NCBI GenBank assembly: GCA_905250025.1
Contig: CAJNOJ010000042.1
Span: 310,001-374,000, forward strand
Source: Adineta ricciae
Taxonomy: Eukaryota > Rotifera > Eurotatoria > Adinetida > Adinetidae
Length of the DNA: 64,000 bases
Direction of reading: 5' to 3'
The notes below the pieces were generated by a model that made no database searches, had not been told where the DNA came from, and saw only the letters and a list, made by a program, of their open reading frames with translations. Numbering within the stretch: the first letter of the stretch is position 1; each line of letters starts with the position of its first letter. Shown here piece by piece: positions 12,701 to 26,340 of the stretch. The translations under genes were made by a program, and so were the position numbers.

Positions 12701-15700
12701 TATCTTTAGATGAACATTAAAGACGAAGTGATGATATACTGTATTGAACATACTTAATATTGATCTTCTACAATTCATCATGTCATCAACATCATCGAAA
12801 TAGACGAGAAATTCTCACCCTTAATCTGTTGCGTGGATAAAAAAGGAAAACTAATAACACTACTTGCTAACCTTGTAGTTCGAGAAAGACAACGATCGAA
12901 GATCTCATCTACTTGTGCGCAAGGTTTTCCTTGTGTTTTATCAATACCAATTCTCGTCAGGATAGGTCTAACGAGAAAAGCAATCAATATAGTACAATAC
13001 ACCGTTTTTCATCAAGGTTTGTTGCTCTTGTTCGTGAACCGAAGAAAACATATTGACCATCAACGCTCATGGTCGATATACAAAGATCGGCTCTCGAAAG
13101 AACATTATATGTTGAACGGAGTCCTAAGCGTCTATGTTTTTCTGTTTGTTATTTCTTGATCCTATCGATTGATTGACATGATAGCATTACAGATTTTCTG
13201 TGAAGAAACAAACAGATTGGTTCTTCGTGTTTCCAAAGGTCGTTGGTTTGTTATTGATTATGGCATCATCAAATTAGACCAACACAGCGCGAAAACAAGA
13301 AAACAGTATATGTATACGGAGAGAAAAAGTAAATAATAAACAATCATTTCGTTTTCGTTTTGGTTGATCTTATCGAAGAGAATTTTTCTAATCAAATTCC
13401 AAGTTTTCATACCACAGTAAGTGAAAAACAAAGAAGCAGAAGAAGAAAAAATCCACATTTTGAAAGACTACATAATAACAATGGAAAAAATCCAATGAGT
13501 AAAAAACAAACACACATGATAATGCACAGAATCATTCAATTTTCATTTTGTCATTATGTAGCGCAAAGATTTAGAAAAATGACCATGGGTTGCAAAAGAC
13601 ATATGTAAAATAATTGAGAGAAAAGACATGAAGTTGCCAAATTTAGTACGAAAATACAATGTTTACTGAAATAGAGTTATTCATTCAACGGCCAATTGTC
13701 CTATAAAGTAGAGGAGATGAATTGATGAATTTCAACCATAAACAGTTTCTCTAGTTGACAGCGACAACATGTCTGCATAATATAAATGTACAGATGACCC
13801 AGTCAAACTTCATATCAATCCACAACGATCGAGCACACATCATAATCGTGCTATCAAGCAAATCATCCATAAGAGGACAAAGGGGTAGAACACAAGTAAA
13901 TACAAAACATGAGCATATAATTAGATTTATATGCATAACGGAATGTCTCGCTATCATGCAACGACAAACAACAACAACAAAAACATTTAAACTAGAGTTT
14001 TCTTTAACATTCATAACCATAACGATAAATATGAATGCGTATTACAAGCGTGAAAAGCATAGCAGATATCAAGCGATAAAAACAAGGTATAAGGGAAATC
14101 AGTAGGTCTAATCTGATGATGCATATATATATGAAGGCATATCGAGGGATATTAAAAAGTAAATTAGTTGCTGTCAACTAGGTATTACGTTTGTTTTTTG
14201 TCTAATGAAGATAAGAATCAAAATCTATGACTTACTTTCTGGGTTTGGGTATGCCACAAACAGAATCATCACTATCGAAATCAATGTTTGTGGGTTTTGA
14301 TACAGCTCGTCGTGTATTTGTATTTTGATTATTGTATTTGTCAGGTAAATTTAATTTTCGATTATTAAATGTCATGGAATCTAATGATTTATATCGAAGT
14401 AATGTGTCTCGATTAATACGTTCAATATGTGCAATGGATGACGATGATGAACTAGATGATGATGCTGATAGATTTCCGTCTCCTCCGGTGATTAGATCAC
14501 GGCTAGTTGAACGTGGTTGTCGATTGAGTTTGTTTTCTTCATTTTTATGCGTTGGTGGATAAAAATATGAATTGTTATTTTGAATTGTCGAATTTGATGG
14601 CGATACTGGTCCTTGATAGAGATCGGCACTCTTAGACCGTTTCATTTGTTTACGTCGTTGGAAACGGCGACGGGATTGTTGTTGTCCACCAAGTACCCGT
14701 TCATCTTGTTGTTGCTGTTGATCGGCGAGGGTCGAACGTAGTGATCCTTGAGATGGTTGATGAGCATTGTTTAATGAAGCATTAATTGCTGTTGTTGATG
14801 ATGCAAATTCTTTCGGTCGGTAATGATATGAACTTGGCAAAGGATAATTATCAAACTGTTCATACGTATTATTATTACTAATGATTGTACTGTTACCATT
14901 TCGATATGCCGAAGACGGATTTGTTTCCTAAGAAAAGAAAGCATGGTGGATAATTTAATCCTTTTCAAAATATGAATAGCTCACCTTGGCTTGGTAAAGA
15001 TCAATTTTTGTTGATGGGCGATATTTTTGCTGAGTAGGATTTAGTGATGAAGCGACACTGGCAGAACGCCCATTATACAATAGTGTCTTATTATTATTAT
15101 TAGATAATTGATGCGATGAGCCATGTGAAGATGACATTGAGGTTGATTGAGGTGCTGGATAAGATGACGAACTTGAAAATGGTTGAAATGTATGCGATGG
15201 AGGAGGTGCAGGAACGGTGATAGTTTTAGCCGCAGGTGTTGGATACGAAGGGTTCGGCATAAGAAAATCGGATTGGCGGACATTCTGATGACGAATTACA
15301 CCGCCAAGTGAAGCAGCTGAAGACGATGTTGATGTATTGGTGGGAGTATTTCCCACACTATTGAGTATAATACGTGCTTTAGCTGATGCTGATGTCGTCC
15401 GCGGCGGTGGTGATATATTGCGCGCCGTCATTTGTGTTGATAATGTTTGATACAACGGACGATTCATAGTCGTATCGATCGAATAGGGTTCGACTTTCGC
15501 TACATTTCTTAGACGTGTTGTTGAATTGGTCATTTGATCATGATCATTCAGATGACGAAAACGATATGTTTCATGTGAAAGTTCAGATGCTGGCATTTGA
15601 TTGCTTTGATTTAGGCGATTGAGTGATTCAGTACTAAAAATACAGTTACAGAAATAAACAAACGTCGATCAATCATATCTTATATATAGATATAAAACAA

Positions 15701-18700
15701 AAGAATTACAATTATGTAATCGATCTAATTGCCTCGATCACTACGTAGCTAGGCACATACTATTCAAGAAGACAACGAGGAAATAGGACGAGAGAACTGA
15801 TCGACAACTGACTTGCCGTCGAGCATCAGTGATAACAAATAAAAACTAAATCCTTCAATTTAACAACAGTCTAGAGAGAGAATGTTTAGATTCAATCACA
15901 CTTCTAAGCAAACGTTGATGAAGAGAACGAGGATATCTGTTTCTATTTATTTTTGATTTGTGCCCTTTTCATTCTCTATCGTCCGTCGGCTGAGAAAAGA
16001 GAGAAAAAAACGAGATAAAGAATCACGATGCTGTTCATGTACAGAGTCAAATCTTGTCAAAAAACATATACACGTACGCAGCAAGCAAAGAAATGTACCA
16101 CCACGACTACTTTATATGCTTATCTTTTATTCTCTCGTCATTCTTGAGAATAAATCTTTGTAATTCGTTTCGAACGAACGAAAGAGCTTCCGAATAGTTC
16201 TTTCGTTCGATCGTTCTTTACTTAGAACAGATGATTCGAAGTCAATTTGAACATGTACCAAATAATGACTATAATCATAAAAATACGCGTTGATACTTTT
16301 TGTATTTAGATGAACAGAAGACAGATGCTCATCCGATGTTAAGTATTTGTGCACACACATATACATATATATAAAGTGTGGCACGTACGTATGTGTTTGA
16401 ATGAAATATGAGAAAATGTGCTGAAAATACGTAAATGAAGATTATTTATAAAGAGATTTATCGAAATTTATGTCAATCGCAAGAGATAGAGAATATTTGA
16501 ATGTGACCTTGCTTGATTTAGTGTATTTTGTACGGTAACGAACAGCTGATAGAGATATACGATTAATATTTACGAATGTGTGAGAGGTATTATGCGACTA
16601 ACAATGTCGAATACTTCATTTTCGTTTTGTTTTTCTTTACTTGAAGTAATGCAATTAGATTGATACTTATTTCATTGATCATTGAAAGAGAAAAAAAGAA
16701 AAACTGAAACACTCGACCTCCTATTAACGCCTCGAGCAATGTTACATATGGTCGAACTAATAGCTATGCATTTACTTTCAATATCAACCGGATTTTCTCT
16801 TCCTTCTTCTCATACATCTTTGTCTTTAGCAATTGGTCGCCTGTTTACAGTGTAAGATGAGATAGCTTTCGTACGGTCATTGGTTTGATGTGTAACTCAA
16901 TCAGCAGTGACGTCAGTATGTTGAAAAACATGAACTCTGATGACAAATGATGACGGGCATATAAATACACTAGAGACTGCTTAGAAATAGAAAAACTAGT
17001 AGTAGTGGGCGACGAAATGATAATGGACAAGAAATCAGTCGGCGTCATTTTTGTTTCACTAAACTAGAAACTCGTCAATGTACTCGATCGGCTATACGTC
17101 AATCAAGGCCGGAAATTTTGTCATCTGTTCTCTTAGTTTCGATCGTATTGCCTCCGTTGATGAAGAACAGAAACTTTCGGCATACCTGTCAATCGTTTTA
17201 TGACTTCGAAGAATAGGCCGTTTGATGAGCGTTGGAGTAGATAGACTTTCCTGAACAATTGTTGTCGGTTTAGTGATATTACCATTTGATAGTGGATGTT
17301 TTTGTGTTTCGGTGGAAATCGAATTTGGAAGTGTTGGTGCAAGTGATGCTGTTGAGGAGAATAGTTCATTTTTATTTAATTTTGTGTCATTCGTATTTAA
17401 ACTGGGATTGAGATTAGATTCCACGGAATCAATTCGATGTTGTTTATTTAATAAAGCAGTCGATAAATCGATTGAAGACTTCGGTGTGAACAATCGTTGA
17501 AGTTTTCTAACCGATGAACCGTTGATAATTGGCGCCGAATTTTCATCAAAGTCATCAATCTCTGTGTTTTCGTCATTATTATTGATACCCATAGTACTGA
17601 TACTTCGACCAAGTAATGGTCGATAGGATTCTTTTCCTTGCTGTTCATTGATTAGCATTCGTGGTGACGGAGGTCGAACTGGACAAGTAGTTGGCGATGA
17701 TGGTGTAGTCGGAGAATACGATTCCAACTGTAGACGTAAATCTCTCTCTGATTTACTTATTGCAGCACAAACTCGTTTCGTTCCAGTGGTAATCAATGGC
17801 TGATAAGCATTTGTAGTACCATTCGCTTTGATTGCTGTTGGCGGTACAGGTGGATCGATTTCAATTCTTAGTGGCTCAGTTTTGTTTGATTGGACAGCGA
17901 GATCAGTGTGTGATGGTGGTAGAGTATATTTAGGAAATGTTTGATTTGGATTAGGTGTACTCGGTGATGACAATGGTTCTTGCTCATAAACTGCCTGTTG
18001 ACGTTGAAGACGAGGCATAGATGACTGACGTGCAGGCTCAAAGATTTCATCTGCTGTCGATAAAGCACGTTGTGGTACAACTGAACGTAATGATGTAGAA
18101 ACATGAGATGGCATCGACGATAAGGAATTTGGAGTAACTGTATGCCATATGCCACGAGTACTCTGCAGTGAACGACCAACTTTATTGCGACTGTCGGTAG
18201 CACTGTTAGTACTACTCGGATCATAACGACGAATTAAACGAAGTACATGTGAATCTGTCATATTTGTTGAAAAATAATCATTAACATCTCCGCTAGTTGA
18301 AGATGATGTTGGTGCCTTTGCTAATTCAGCGGCAATAGCCTCTATATCGTCATAATCATTATCCTAAAATAGGAAAAGATAATTGTACAAATAAGTAAAT
18401 AACGACCTTGAACTAGTTATTCGAATAAGTCTGATGTACGTCGCGTGGTAGTTTGCCTTATGCATAAGAAGCAGATGGAATAGAGAAGAAGCTCGAAAAA
18501 ATCTCGCTCGGCCATCTGTCTTCTTTTTTTCATACGACAAATAACTATGCGTCGATAAGTAAATGAAAGAAAGAGCGACAAAGAGAATGTAACAGAGAAA
18601 GAGCTATCGAAGAGAAGAAAAGAGAGAAAGAAGACGAAGAAGGCAAGAACTCTAGGCATCTTACATACATATATATATATATATAAGTATGCAAATACAT

Positions 18701-20318
18701 ACTGCTTATTCTTCTGATCAGACTGAGACGCATCTAAGAGTATATAATACCAACAACTGAGAAAAAAACGAGAAGTCAAAGCAAACTACTGTACTATCAA
18801 TATTATCCATTATCATCTTGCTCTCGTTTACAATGATCTATAAAATAACGTATAGTTATTGATACAATGAGCACCGTATGTGCGACCATGAACTGTCTGA
18901 GCTTTTGTCCCTATTATGTACTCAATCATGTCTCATTCACTGTACAAAGAAAAATTTCAGGTAGAACGCGAACAAAAGTACACAAAAGAGAAACTTCAAC
19001 TTGATTTACCGAGGAGGGTGTTAATGGTTGGATATTATTTTTCGTTCTCATGCTCATTGGTGGACTTAAATATTGAGGTTGTTTTTGTATGTAACGATAA
19101 CCTCGTGGACTTCCGTTGATTATGTTCGGATGCTGATGCTGATTATTATTATTATTATTATTAATCGTCGTAGTAGATACTCCATTAGTTTGAGTATGAT
19201 GATTGTTTTCTTTTGTTTTTGTAATTTGGATTGGTACAGATATAGGAGTTCTTTTTCTCAGCGACTCTGGCGTTGCTGATGCCGTACACGAAGAGGAATA
19301 TGATAGCGACGACGGTATCACAGTACTAACAACCATTGGCGTATTATTATTACTGGTAACATTGACGGGAATCGAGCAAGGCAATACTTTCTTGAATAAT
19401 GTAAAGAAGAAGAAGGATGAAGATAGACGTGCACATACCATCGAAGTTATTTGGTACATACCTGATCACGATTGAAATTATTCATCGGTGAGGGAGATTT
19501 CTTCTTGATGATAACCATCGGTGTTCCTGTAGATATCGTATTGAATCGTCGGCGACCGTTGATGATTAACGGACGGAAATCCATTGGTTTGACTTCAATA
19601 TTTGACGTTAAAGGTGGACGAGCAGATCTGCTACTTTTTTCTTTCAGTGTCGCAGAAATATTTGACTTTCGAATCGACTTTTGTAGAGGAAGTTGCGCAT
19701 ATGTTTGATTGCTTACTGAACAGCGTAGAGATGGATTCGAGAGATTAATGTTTGTCAACGTGTGTCGCCGAAGTTGCTCATCAACCGAGAGGGGTTTGCG
19801 TTTTTTCAGTGTAAACGATCGATTACATTCAGGTTTGAGAGTTGGCGGAATCGATGGAGAAGAATCATCTTGACTGGTCGTCACGGAAAGAACATGATTT
19901 CTTGTCATTATTTGTGGTTTTTCGGGATAATTAACAACTAAATGATCATAAATTGTTGAAGATGACAATGATGTTGGTGACATATTGACTTTAGTAATCT
20001 ACATATAACAAAAAATGAGAGAATTTCGATAAATGAAACACGAGAGGGAGAGAGAGAGAAATAATAACAACACTTATCGATAATTTCGATATATAGTGTC
20101 ATCAATGTATCAAGAACGAAAATGCAAAAAAAGTCAGCAAGATCAAAATTTCTATGCACAAATATCACCGTTTGCCTTTCTCTATCACGCTGAAGGCTGC
20201 ATTGTACAGTGGCAATCACCTGCTCAACAAGTGATGAGGGAAAAGATGAAAAAGCATCCGATTCATTCAGTTGAATATTCTCTGACGATTTAATATCAAC
20301 GAATGATTGATAAAACAC
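6749..20318 (-). CDS. SVIL: Supervillin-like protein (disordered N-half, gelsolin repeats, villin headpiece)
   Basis: Exons from the start: 20169-20318, 19462-19998, 19010-19390, 17098-18363, 14985-15633, 14236-14927, 11958-12007 (50-nt microexon), 10381-10788, 9937-10005, 9120-9869, 8883-9070, 8547-8826, 8325-8485, 7943-8256, 7733-7873, 7348-7682, 7158-7285, 7000-7105, 6897-6946, 6749-6835. Together they give about 2,250 aa, near vertebrate supervillin (about 2,200). Gelsolin-type repeats are clear: LIKGRRHCSLRLV, GDCYLLITPSKVFAWLG, VFVFDFGSELYVWNGK, GQFHTDDVYIIRW, LRSRTSFLLINN...LWHGC, PALCLVDAHSEIFIWQGW. The C-terminus is a villin headpiece (RPLPEGVDP, YLSDEDF, MTKDEYYALPYWKQ). The N-half is Ser/Gln/Pro-rich with a serine run, as in supervillin. 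The family links F-actin and myosin II to membranes. The join from 17098 to 15633 is out of phase, so one small exon is probably missing. The 5' end (ATG at 20318) is tentative. Confidence 0.88.
11455..11472. repeat. AAT trinucleotide microsatellite
   Basis: Six AAT units lie in the supervillin intron between the exons at 10381-10788 and 11958-12007. It is a simple repeat with no sign of function. Confidence 0.7.
12008..14235. other. Large supervillin intron (about 2.2 kb)
   Basis: This sits between the 50-nt microexon and the exon at 14236-14927. It is long for this genome, where most introns are near 55 nt. No further exon in correct phase was found; the microexon joins the 14236 exon in phase without one. 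ORFs on both strands are AT-rich with no domain. Confidence 0.5.
15634..17097. other. Supervillin intron with a probable unfound exon
   Basis: The exon ending at 17098 leaves phase 0, while the exon starting at 15633 needs two nucleotides carried over. A small exon of length 3n+2 between them, or a different splice site, would fix this. I could not identify it. Alternatively 15633 begins an alternative transcript. Confidence 0.4.
18669..18685. repeat. AT dinucleotide tract
   Basis: An uninterrupted (AT)n run of about 17 nt in the supervillin intron between the exons at 17098-18363 and 19010-19390. Confidence 0.7.
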
Positions 20319-23300
20319 GAGAAATATACATTTTGTTGTAATTTCGAGAATTTATGGTATGTCAAAACAAAGAAAAATCAAACGGACAAGAGAATTTCTT
20401 TCGGCAGCAACATCATAAAAAAAGGGGGATTAAACGAATCATAGGTATTGTACAATCAATATAGATAGTAAAGTGTTTAAAAAAGAAGACGAACGAGAAA
20501 GATATCCTTCGTACACACACACACACACACACATTTACTACCTACGCATGTCAATGTTGTAATACATGTGCATCATCCTAAATTGAATTTATTTCAAAAC
20601 GAAAAAGAATATGTAGGCGTTTGTTATGTCTACAAGATCTTGTATCTCCACCACACATATTAGAACCTCGATTTCATTCTTTCTTATTTCATTTTACTAA
20701 TGGAATAGAAAGAAAGATTCCTCTCGGTCGATGTTATGCACACATGAAAGAAGAAAGAAAACTAAACAATATCTCGTATAATTAGGAAAGAAAAATCCTG
20801 TATGATAAGATTGTCTACGAGATGATAAACGGAAAAAGAGAACTCACATCTTGTCCTATCATACGAATGATTGATAACCTTGGATTGGTAAGGAGAAAAA
20901 TGATATCTAAGCGTTTATCGAAGCGAATCAAGAATGGCGAAACAAGTTTCTTAGAATGGCCTTCGTTGATACATAAACAGTTTTTCACCTTATTGTTCGA
21001 AGAAAATGAAATTCTTCTGTATAAGAGGTTAACGAAGAAAACAACACTTTGAGAAGAAGAAGAAGCAAAAACAAAAAAATGGTGTCCCAGCAAGTCTTCT
21101 TCAAACATGAAAATAATTTTGTCCGAAGGTCTCCCTCTCATTTGGACCAGTTAATGAGATCACAAAATTTATTTATTTTTCCTTGTTGCGTGCGATTCTA
21201 CTCATACAACTATATATATATATTCTATTGACATGACATTTTGTTAGATGACAATGTATGACTAATGTCTACATACCTACGACCACTATTAAAGCTACTC
21301 TCATACTAGTAATACTTGTGAATGATAATAATGATGACGATAATTAGTGGTGAATCGGCAGGTTGCGAAGGAGAGATACTTACCAACTTGGACGGTGTCA
21401 CTTAGTAATCTGATAGATATAAATTTAACTAACCTATTTTGTACGTAGATAAAGCAAGTTATGATGAGTGGCTATTAGTGACGAGGCCGAGAAAAAAAGA
21501 TACATATGTATTCCGCTGAGTTATTATTTAGGTTTGTGTCGTCGTCTCATCTTCTTTTTTTCTCATTGCAATGGGTGGTTAATGAATCAATCATGCGCGT
21601 AATAAGAACATATTCTCGTGTGAGAGAAAACTATATGTATACATGTACACAAAATGTAAGTTGGTCAACATAACAACAAATAACACAGCGGTGTGTCCAG
21701 GTATACTAGTCTGTTACTCATTTGGACCCTTACAGTGTTCTCTTACTTGATGAAATGGTTTGATAGGCGAGTCATTAAATCACTTGTCTATTTATGATGG
21801 ACGAATGTCTCTGTTCTTCTCTCATGTTTCCAATATATCTCTATGTCTTGTCATTTAACAATTCGATAGTCTTCACCGGTGTCATGCGCATAAATCAATC
21901 TGAATGCTTTGAAAAATTGTCTCAACTAGATGTCTTCACTACTGTACTTTACTCCAAATGTTTTTGTCTATATTGATGATAAACCATGTATGTGTTCATT
22001 CAGTTGCTTCTTATCAATGAAGAAAGACATGCGTATATACAACGTATCATACATATACTCGAGAAGAGAAAGGAAAGGCGAAGAAAGAGGGAGAGAGAGA
22101 AAGAGAGTACACACGCAACAGTCGAAAGTGAGAAGGTCTAATCAATAACGTTTGTAGCAAGCGACAAAGGTGCTGAATGACCTTCTCTCATATGGATTCC
22201 ATTTAGAGGCAGGCGCAACAATAAGATGATGATTGACATCTTTCTTTCTCACATACATATACACATTTACGGTATGCCATGGAGATTACGCAAGTGATCT
22301 CTTGTCAGCACACAAGTACCGACGAAGATATATACAATATATCACTTTTGACAAACGAACATATGTATATAAGACTTTCCCGGTCTGATCTGGTTGATTG
22401 CAAGGTTGAAGTCATGTGAATGTGTATCATTGATTTTTCATTTCTGCTACCAAAGATGACGTTCACCGGAATGCGAATATCAGTTTTATGAATCAATAAA
22501 ATACGTACTTGAACAAGTAGTGATTATCTTGAATATGAATGTTGAGACACAAGAAATCCTCGTTCGAGTTGAAACCCAATATGTGTCTACATCGGATCAG
22601 TTTTCCATGCGTCATCTTTACAAATTCAAACGCTATTCTCATCACGATTGACAGAAAAGTCGTTGTTGCCCTTGGATCTCACAAGAACACGAATATCTGT
22701 ATATCTTTTGTTTGCTGAGTGTAATATAACTACTCAAATATATGAGACAAGTACAACATCAGACAGATTATACGATCTTTCAAGTAAATAAACCAAAGCG
22801 ATGCGATAAACGTTATTCTTAATAAAGTGTGACGAAATAATAACAACAACGTGAAGAGAAAACTCTTGGAAGGTTAAAGTCAAAGACGAAAAAACATATG
22901 ATGCAAACCGATTATTTTATCGTTGTTCAAAATTACTTACAGTTTTGTTTTGATACTGATGACCTTCGTAACAACTATGAAATTTTCCATGGTTACGATT
23001 GATCTGATCGTCTAACTATAGAAGCAAAACTTAAAGTTGACTTTTCTGATGCATAGCATAAGATTCGTTTTATATTGCAACTGCAAGACTTTCCAAAAAG
23101 TCCATATATGCAAAGGAATTTTTGAAAATTTATTTGTAAGAACAATGTATGTCTTTTCGAATGTTCCCGAACTATAAAAGATACACTTGACAATTTATCG
23201 GTTGATGAGATAATCATTTACATGTAGAAATAACTTAGTTTTCCTTTGTCTTGCGGTAAAATTCTTTTCTTAAATGACATGAATAGAATGTCTAGTTTAT

Positions 23301-24160
23301 CTGTTTACTCTCATCTACTTCTTATCAATCAATTTATTTCACAAGACATCGATTGCGTGTACACCTCAATGTTACCTGTCTGATTCCTATTTTTTTTTGC
23401 ATCTCATAGCATTTTGATTCATCTGTACAAAAGAAAAAAAATGATATTATATCCTGTACTATTCATGACACATTATCCTTGATCAGTGACTGTTATACAA
23501 TTTTCAAACATAAATTATGTTTCTATTGTTGACTAAGATGAGTACGCGATAAATGTGACAACGACTTGTTAATATAGTCTATTGATGAAGGTTAGTCTTG
23601 TTTGACTTGTTAATTGTCAATAGACTGGATTGGAACAATGATAACGACAGAAAATCATTATTATGTAGACTTGGATACTTCAAGGTGCTGTAGACCGATT
23701 GACGAAAATAATGTTTCTTGTTACTTATACTCAATTAAGCACCGAATGTGACAAGAAATATTTTCCTATTCATTTCCTACATGATAGTTATTATGAATAA
23801 TCGATCGAACAAACTTAATAACAAGGGTTGACTGACTTTCAAATAACGAAGAGTGTGACATTGCAAGATCATGATGAAGGGAAATTACGTATCCTGTTAT
23901 TTCTTTTTTTAGTGTAGTTATAAGAGAATTCTTTGGTAGTCAAATATACTCTACGATCTCTTGTCAAATAATGCGATGAGCTCATTCGCCTACGCCTTTT
24001 CCTTATGAACGTTTATTTTTAAGCTCGCAAATTTCGTCATGGTTTGACAAATCTCATTCACGAAATGTCAAAGTGAATTATGATGTTTTAACTCAAACGA
24101 TCTTCTGATCAATAGCTTGTTTGGACAGGCAAAGGATTTGACAAGAAGGAAATGGCACGT
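20319..24160. other. Gene-poor interval
   Basis: No gene with recognisable motifs was seen. It contains (AC)n at 20513-20533 and a purine-rich GA tract near 22083-22110. A short open stretch at 22536-22652 (+) begins MNVETQEILVRVETQY and runs 38 codons; it reads like protein but is too short to name. The region may hold supervillin 5' UTR exons and regulatory DNA. Confidence 0.45.
20513..20533. repeat. AC dinucleotide microsatellite
   Basis: An uninterrupted (AC)10 run just upstream of the tentative supervillin start. Confidence 0.8.
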
Positions 24161-24180
24161 AAACATACTAGTTTGAAGTA

Positions 24181-24330
24181 GCAAAGAAACAAATCAAGGA
24201 GTGAAAATGGAATATACTCCTAAATAGTTTTTAATTAATACTTGTCAGTCAGTAAAATCTGTTCGACACAGATTACGCGTTTATATGAGTATTAAAGAAT
24301 TAATTATAGAGAATATCGGATGAGAAATGA
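24181..24330 (+). repeat. Diverged direct repeat, copy A
   Basis: It shares with copy B at 26017-26165 an ordered series of blocks: gcaaagaaacaaatcaa / gcagagaagaaacaagtcaa, then taat..a(c/g)cttgtcagtc at 24235-24250, then tcgacacagattac at 24263-24276. Spacing between blocks is kept to within 1-3 nt. I judge identity at about 60-65 percent. The copies are about 1.83 kb apart, in the same orientation. Confidence 0.45.
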
Positions 24331-25000
24331 ATATTTGAGTGTGGATTGAATATGGATTTGTATTGATACTCGCAAGCACACAGCGAATCTTGAAAGTTAA
24401 TTTATAGTCATTTTCTTTTCCGACTGCAATGGCTTTTTTAAAGCAAAACTGAAGATTGTCGCGAATATTCGAGGGAATAAGCACATCGTCCAAGGATGTC
24501 CAGGATTGTTTTATCGTTGGGAAATTAGGAAGTACAACTTTTTATATTTGTCTAATAGTAAATGAGTGATCTACCTCAACTGAAATACAAGTCTTCTCTG
24601 AATCTTCTTCATTATGAAAACAAAAATTTTTGACATCAGTTCGAATGAATATTTTAAAGAACTGTTTAATAGTAGTCATGCATTATTCTGTACCTTGAGG
24701 CATTCATTGATGTTATTTTCTATACGATTATACGGAGTGAACTTGTAACATCCAGGTCGTTGGATACTGAAGTTGCATCCAACCAATCTCCGGTGAGAGA
24801 ACTTTCTGGCTGCATGTATTTTTCGTCGGAACTTCATGGCAAAATCCAATCACAGATTTGTTAATGAAAACACTGTTTTCATATCCCGTCATTTTCTCGT
24901 ATATAGGACGGGTGTGGGTGAAGTCGTTAGCTCCTCTAACGCTGACAATAAACGCTACATTCCGTAGTCCAAGAAAGGTTAATTATTAAAATGAGATATG
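24300..25000 (-). pseudogene. Protein-like relic, unidentified
   Basis: On the minus strand several adjacent stretches read like protein. One is about 25 aa upstream plus about 52 aa at 24730-24975 (ANDFTHTRPIYEKMTGYENS ... VLSPEIGWMQLQYPTTW), ending at a stop that could also be a GTATAA splice donor. Another at 24545-24673 begins MTTIKQFFKIFIRTDVKNF and meets an in-frame TAA near 24545. The same frame then stays open for about 85 codons (24281-24540) with SLDDVLIPSNIRDNLQF. The single stop and lack of a full gene suggest decay. Family unknown. The area lies between the two copies of the direct repeat. Confidence 0.35.
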
Positions 25001-26016
25001 AATCATAACCAAACCATCAAACTCGATTTGAAACGAAGAGTTAGCCCATTTATTGGTATTCTCCTCTCAGACAATATTTTCATGTGACTTTGAAGAGCAC
25101 TGCGGATTGAGAATGCTGCTGTCCAAACTAGAATTCAGGTACTGAACTATCTGAAGGCGAAAATTTCAACAAGCGTGTGATTTCATTATGCATCAGTCAC
25201 TCTTTCAGGTTGGATTAGTATGTTTGTAAGTAATCGTGCGACACAAAGAAAAGCACCAGAGCACCTCTAAAATCCATACCAATACTATTCGCTTTAGTCC
25301 AAAATAGACTCCTCCTTTAACTCATTATGGAACAATGATGTAATCCAGACAATAGAAACTTTTCATACGAAACCAATAATTCTACTTCGTACTTCTGTGG
25401 CACATACGCCGTGTCGTGCATCATAATTAAGCGAAACACTACGTTTCATTCAACAGGGTAACAAATATATGTTTAAACTGAATTATTAATAATCTTCAAC
25501 AAGCGTGGCCATTCAGCTTATCTTCTTCAGGATATCAAACATATCCATACATTGTTGTAAGGAAATACTTTTGCAACCGAATATGTTTCTAGTCTTTTCT
25601 ATCAAATATCAAATGATAAGACGCATATTCTCACATCACGACATTCCTGATGAACATTTACTTCTCAGTTAACAATGTCTACAATCTTTTGACAATTAAC
25701 ATAAACAAAATGTCATTAGAGAGTAACGTGTGCGCATACACGCATACAAATTGATTATTCTAGTCTTTCTACAAATGCCATGTTGTTTACTGGACTTGAA
25801 AATCAATGAATATGAGATGATTGTCCCTGTGTAAACGAATAGAAGCTGAATTCATCCCATTCGAGACTTTAAGATGTTTTTCGGATGTAATGTCAGAGAT
25901 TATTTTTCCACTGACAACCATTTTCCTCTTCACGTTTCTCATTGACGTCTTAGTTAAAAAGAGACCTGTTCCCGTAAGAACAAAAAGTTCACACATCAAC
26001 GTCTACTAATCTTAAA

Positions 26017-26165
26017 GCAGAGAAGAAACAAGTCAAACCGTGAATTATGCGCAAATCGTTTCTAATTCATGCTTGTCAGTCGATAAAGTTTTGCTCGACA
26101 CAAATTACATTTGTACGAAGATGTGATGCATTTAATTGTAGACAAGATAATATTAGATTTGCATG
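26017..26165 (+). repeat. Diverged direct repeat, copy B
   Basis: Partner of copy A at 24181-24330. The shared core is gcttgtcagtc at 26071-26081 and tcgacacaaattac at 26095-26108. It ends about 175 bp before the TIPIN start codon, so it may also act as upstream sequence of that gene. Confidence 0.45.
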
Positions 26166-26340
26166 TTAAGTTGAAGGCCGTAAGTCTAATTGGAATAGAG
26201 AAGAAAAGCAGATGTCGCAGCGGTTGGAAAAATTGAATTTATTGGTTATTCGACGGATTGAGAAGAAAGAACTTCGATTTTCTGTCCTTTGTCTTTGAAT
26301 TAAAACGTTCAGAGGAGAAGAAGAAGAATCATCGAATAGA

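Noticed and set aside
13751-14105. ORFs on both strands in the large supervillin intron
   Set aside because: No motif, and neither fits the phase of neighbouring exons.
18417-18779. 120-aa minus ORF in a supervillin intron
   Set aside because: Phe/Ser/Leu-rich product of AT and GA tracts; out of phase with flanking exons.
24900-24920. Single TGTGGG-type units (also near 12505), like bdelloid telomere repeats
   Set aside because: Only one unit at each place; no array.
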